From the NCBI RefSeq assembly GCF_000143965.1, contig NC_014365.1, forward strand, positions 2,259,501 to 2,323,500: DNA of 64,000 bases. The letters run 5' to 3'. Position 1 is the stretch's first letter. Each line of letters begins with the position of its first letter. Below, piece after piece: positions 62,614 through 64,000 of this stretch. This DNA comes from Desulfarculus baarsii DSM 2075. GTDB taxonomy: Bacteria; Desulfobacterota; Desulfarculia; Desulfarculales; Desulfarculaceae. The notes below the pieces were generated by a model. It was not told the DNA's origin. It was given only the letters and a program-made list of their open reading frames with translations, and made no database searches. Position numbers and translations under genes: made by a program.

Positions 62614-64000
62614 GAAGGGTCTCCCGGCGCGGCGGGGGCAGCCTGGCCTTGTCGCCAACGCGCCGACGCGGCCTGGTTGCCGCCCAGCAGATAGCCGCCC
62701 CAACGGCCAAGCTCCACGAAGCCAGGCGCGGCGGCCAGCTTCTGGGCCAGGGCCACCCGGCTGAGCAGCCAGACCGGCTCGGCCTTGGCCAGTTCGACGG
62801 CCAGCTCTTGCTGCTGCTCGACGCGCAGGCGCGGGATCTGGCGGTCCAGGTAAAAGATCATCGTCGGCTTCCACAGGCCGTAGCTGACCACCCGGTCGGC
62901 CGGCGCGCGCTCCTTGAGCGCCAGGGCCATCTGCTTGGCCGGCTCCTGGATGGCCTGGGCCACCTGGGGCAGCAGGCCAAAAAACAGCATGGCGCAGCCC
63001 AAAAGCGCGCCAGAGGCCAAGATCGGCGGAATCAGCCGCAAGCTACCCCTTCGCCAGGCCAGCCAAACCCCTACCAGCAGCGCGCCCAGTGTCAGGCCCA
63101 GCAAGATCGGCCACAGCGCCACCAGCGGCGCGGCCTCGGGCAGGGCGTACTCGCTGCTGTCAAAGCGGATCGAGGCCACGATCTTGTCCCAAAACAGCGG
63201 CAACCCCGCCGGCAGAGCCAGCACGGCCACCGTCATCAGCCCGCCGCTGAAGCCCAGCGCCACCCCAAAGACGCCCCGCGCCAGGCGTCCGCCGGCCTGG
63301 CCCTTCCACAGGCCAAGCAAATAGCAGCCAGCAAGCAAGGCCAAAAACGGAAACGCCGGCAGGATGTAGTTGATCTGCTTGGTGGCCGCCAGGGAAAACG
63401 CCACCAGCACCACCAGCGCGGCGATGGCCGCCAGCAGGCGCAGCCGGGCCAGCGGATCTTGGGCCCTGGCCGTGGCCGGATTGCGGCCCAGGGCCCGGCC
63501 CAACTCGGGCAAGGCCGCCGCCACGAAGGGAAAACCGCCCAAGAGCATCACCGGCGGATAAAGCAAAAATCCGCCGCCGTGGCCCAAAAGCACCTCGCTG
63601 AAACGACGCAGGTTCTGCGCCACGAAAAAGGCGTCCCAAAATTCGCCGCCCAGGCGCAAGAAGACCAGGCCATACCACGGCAGGTTGATGACGAGAAAAA
63701 TCAACAGACCCCAATGAATCTGGGCCGTCTTGAGCACCGGCCACAGCCGCCGCTGGCACAGGGCGTAGATGAGCGCCGTGGGCAGCACCACCGCCGGGGC
63801 CACCGGGCCCTTGGTCAGAAAACCCAGGCCCAGGGCGGCCCAGGCCGCCAGATACCACCAGCGCCGGCGGCCGGGCTCTTGCTCCTCGACGGCCACGAAA
63901 AAGGCGGCCAAGGCCCCGGTGATCCACAGGGTCAGCAGCATGTCGGTCAGGCTGGCCCGGCCCACCAGGACAAACAGCGGCGTGAAGGCGCAGGCCGCCG
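62610..64000 (-). CDS. Second ArnT-like transferase (5' end beyond the window)
   Basis: At least 463 codons are visible; the frame stays open to the window end, where the sequence reads AFTPLFVLVGRASLTDMLLTLW. This is internal to ArnT-like proteins (the ALTD motif after the second membrane helix), so about 100-130 residues are missing. GFLTKGPVAPAVVLP and ATKQINYILPAFPFLALLAGCYL are family motifs. It lies in tandem with the first ArnT-like gene but is diverged from it, so it may use a different sugar or acceptor. Confidence 0.82.
   Translation of the reverse strand, partial: AACAFTPLFVLVGRASLTDMLLTLWITGALAAFFVAVEEQEPGRRRWWYLAAWAALGLGFLTKGPVAPAVVLPTALIYALCQRRLWPVLKTAQIHWGLLIFLVINLPWYGLVFLRLGGEFWDAFFVAQNLRRFSEVLLGHGGGFLLYPPVMLLGGFPFVAAALPELGRALGRNPATARAQDPLARLRLLAAIAALVVLVAFSLAATKQINYILPAFPFLALLAGCYLLGLWKGQAGGRLARGVFGVALGFSGGLMTVAVLALPAGLPLFWDKIVASIRFDSSEYALPEAAPLVALWPILLGLTLGALLVGVWLAWRRGSLRLIPPILASGALLGCAMLFFGLLPQVAQAIQEPAKQMALALKERAPADRVVSYGLWKPTMIFYLDRQIPRLRVEQQQELAVELAKAEPVWLLSRVALAQKLAAAPGFVELGRWGGYLLGGNQAASARWRQGQAAPAAPGDPS

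Overview
The window is a high-GC Gram-negative genome segment with almost gapless gene packing. The combination of rubredoxin, a two-iron desulfoferrodoxin, rubrerythrin, a flavodiiron oxygen reductase, an iron-sulfur flavoprotein, a CooC-type nickel ATPase and a full lipid A / LPS core gene set points to a strictly anaerobic deltaproteobacterium (Desulfobacterota). A sulfate reducer of the Desulfarculus kind is my best guess. This is inference from gene content; no rRNA gene is present to confirm it.

Layout. 1-3.45 kb (minus): most of a large type V autotransporter, cut off by the window start, with about 20 copies of a 25-27 residue repeat. 3.6-9 kb (plus, with an Smr gene on minus): an NlpC/P60 lipoprotein, an iron-sulfur flavoprotein with a 44-residue Cys-rich partner, DUF3786, and a CopZ/BFD-like [2Fe-2S] protein followed by CooC. 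8.9-13.9 kb (minus): an orphan GT2, a TetR regulator with a secreted alkyl sulfatase, and a GntR regulator overlapping a DUF192 lipoprotein. 13.9-17.9 kb (minus): an oxygen-defence operon in the order Fur/PerR-like regulator, small winged-helix protein, rubrerythrin, desulfoferrodoxin, rubredoxin, flavodiiron protein, HEAT-repeat protein, headed by a perfect inverted repeat. 18.1-19.4 kb (plus): queC and a membrane protein. 19.4-30.5 kb (minus): a receiver-like unknown, hrcA-grpE-dnaK, an LpoA-like lipoprotein, and a Liv-type ABC importer, all in one direction. 30.7-36.2 kb: a mixed accessory stretch with a CGGC protein, a radical SAM protein, an AT-rich pentapeptide-like membrane protein, an RRM RNA-binding protein, a DinB-like protein, a short helical protein and a permuted NlpC/P60-like enzyme. 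36.4-39.3 kb (plus): an MBOAT/AlgX-type polysaccharide O-acetylation pair behind a promoter whose -35 box lies in an inverted repeat.

39.36-64.0 kb (minus) is one uninterrupted 25-kb run. In transcription order: two ArnT-like transferases (the first cut by the window end), ArnC, ArnD, WaaA, LpxK, an LpxL-type acyltransferase, WaaF, GmhB, a mixture of GT9 and GT4 core glycosyltransferases with a Trm112-like protein among them, HldE kinase domain, O-antigen ligase, Ugd, then DUF4416, YicC, RemA/DUF370, Gmk and RlmB. Many of these neighbours overlap by 1-16 bases, so translational coupling is likely. Together they make the lipid A inner acylation, Kdo addition, heptose precursors and core, Ara4N-type lipid A decoration and O-antigen attachment. 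arnA, arnB, hldD and the heptose cytidylyltransferase are not in view.

I saw no tRNA, rRNA, CRISPR array, insertion sequence or prophage gene. The most notable non-coding signals are perfect inverted repeats in at least five promoter regions (7.66, 10.68, 12.54, 17.88 and 36.39 kb), each next to genes that make biological sense as targets.
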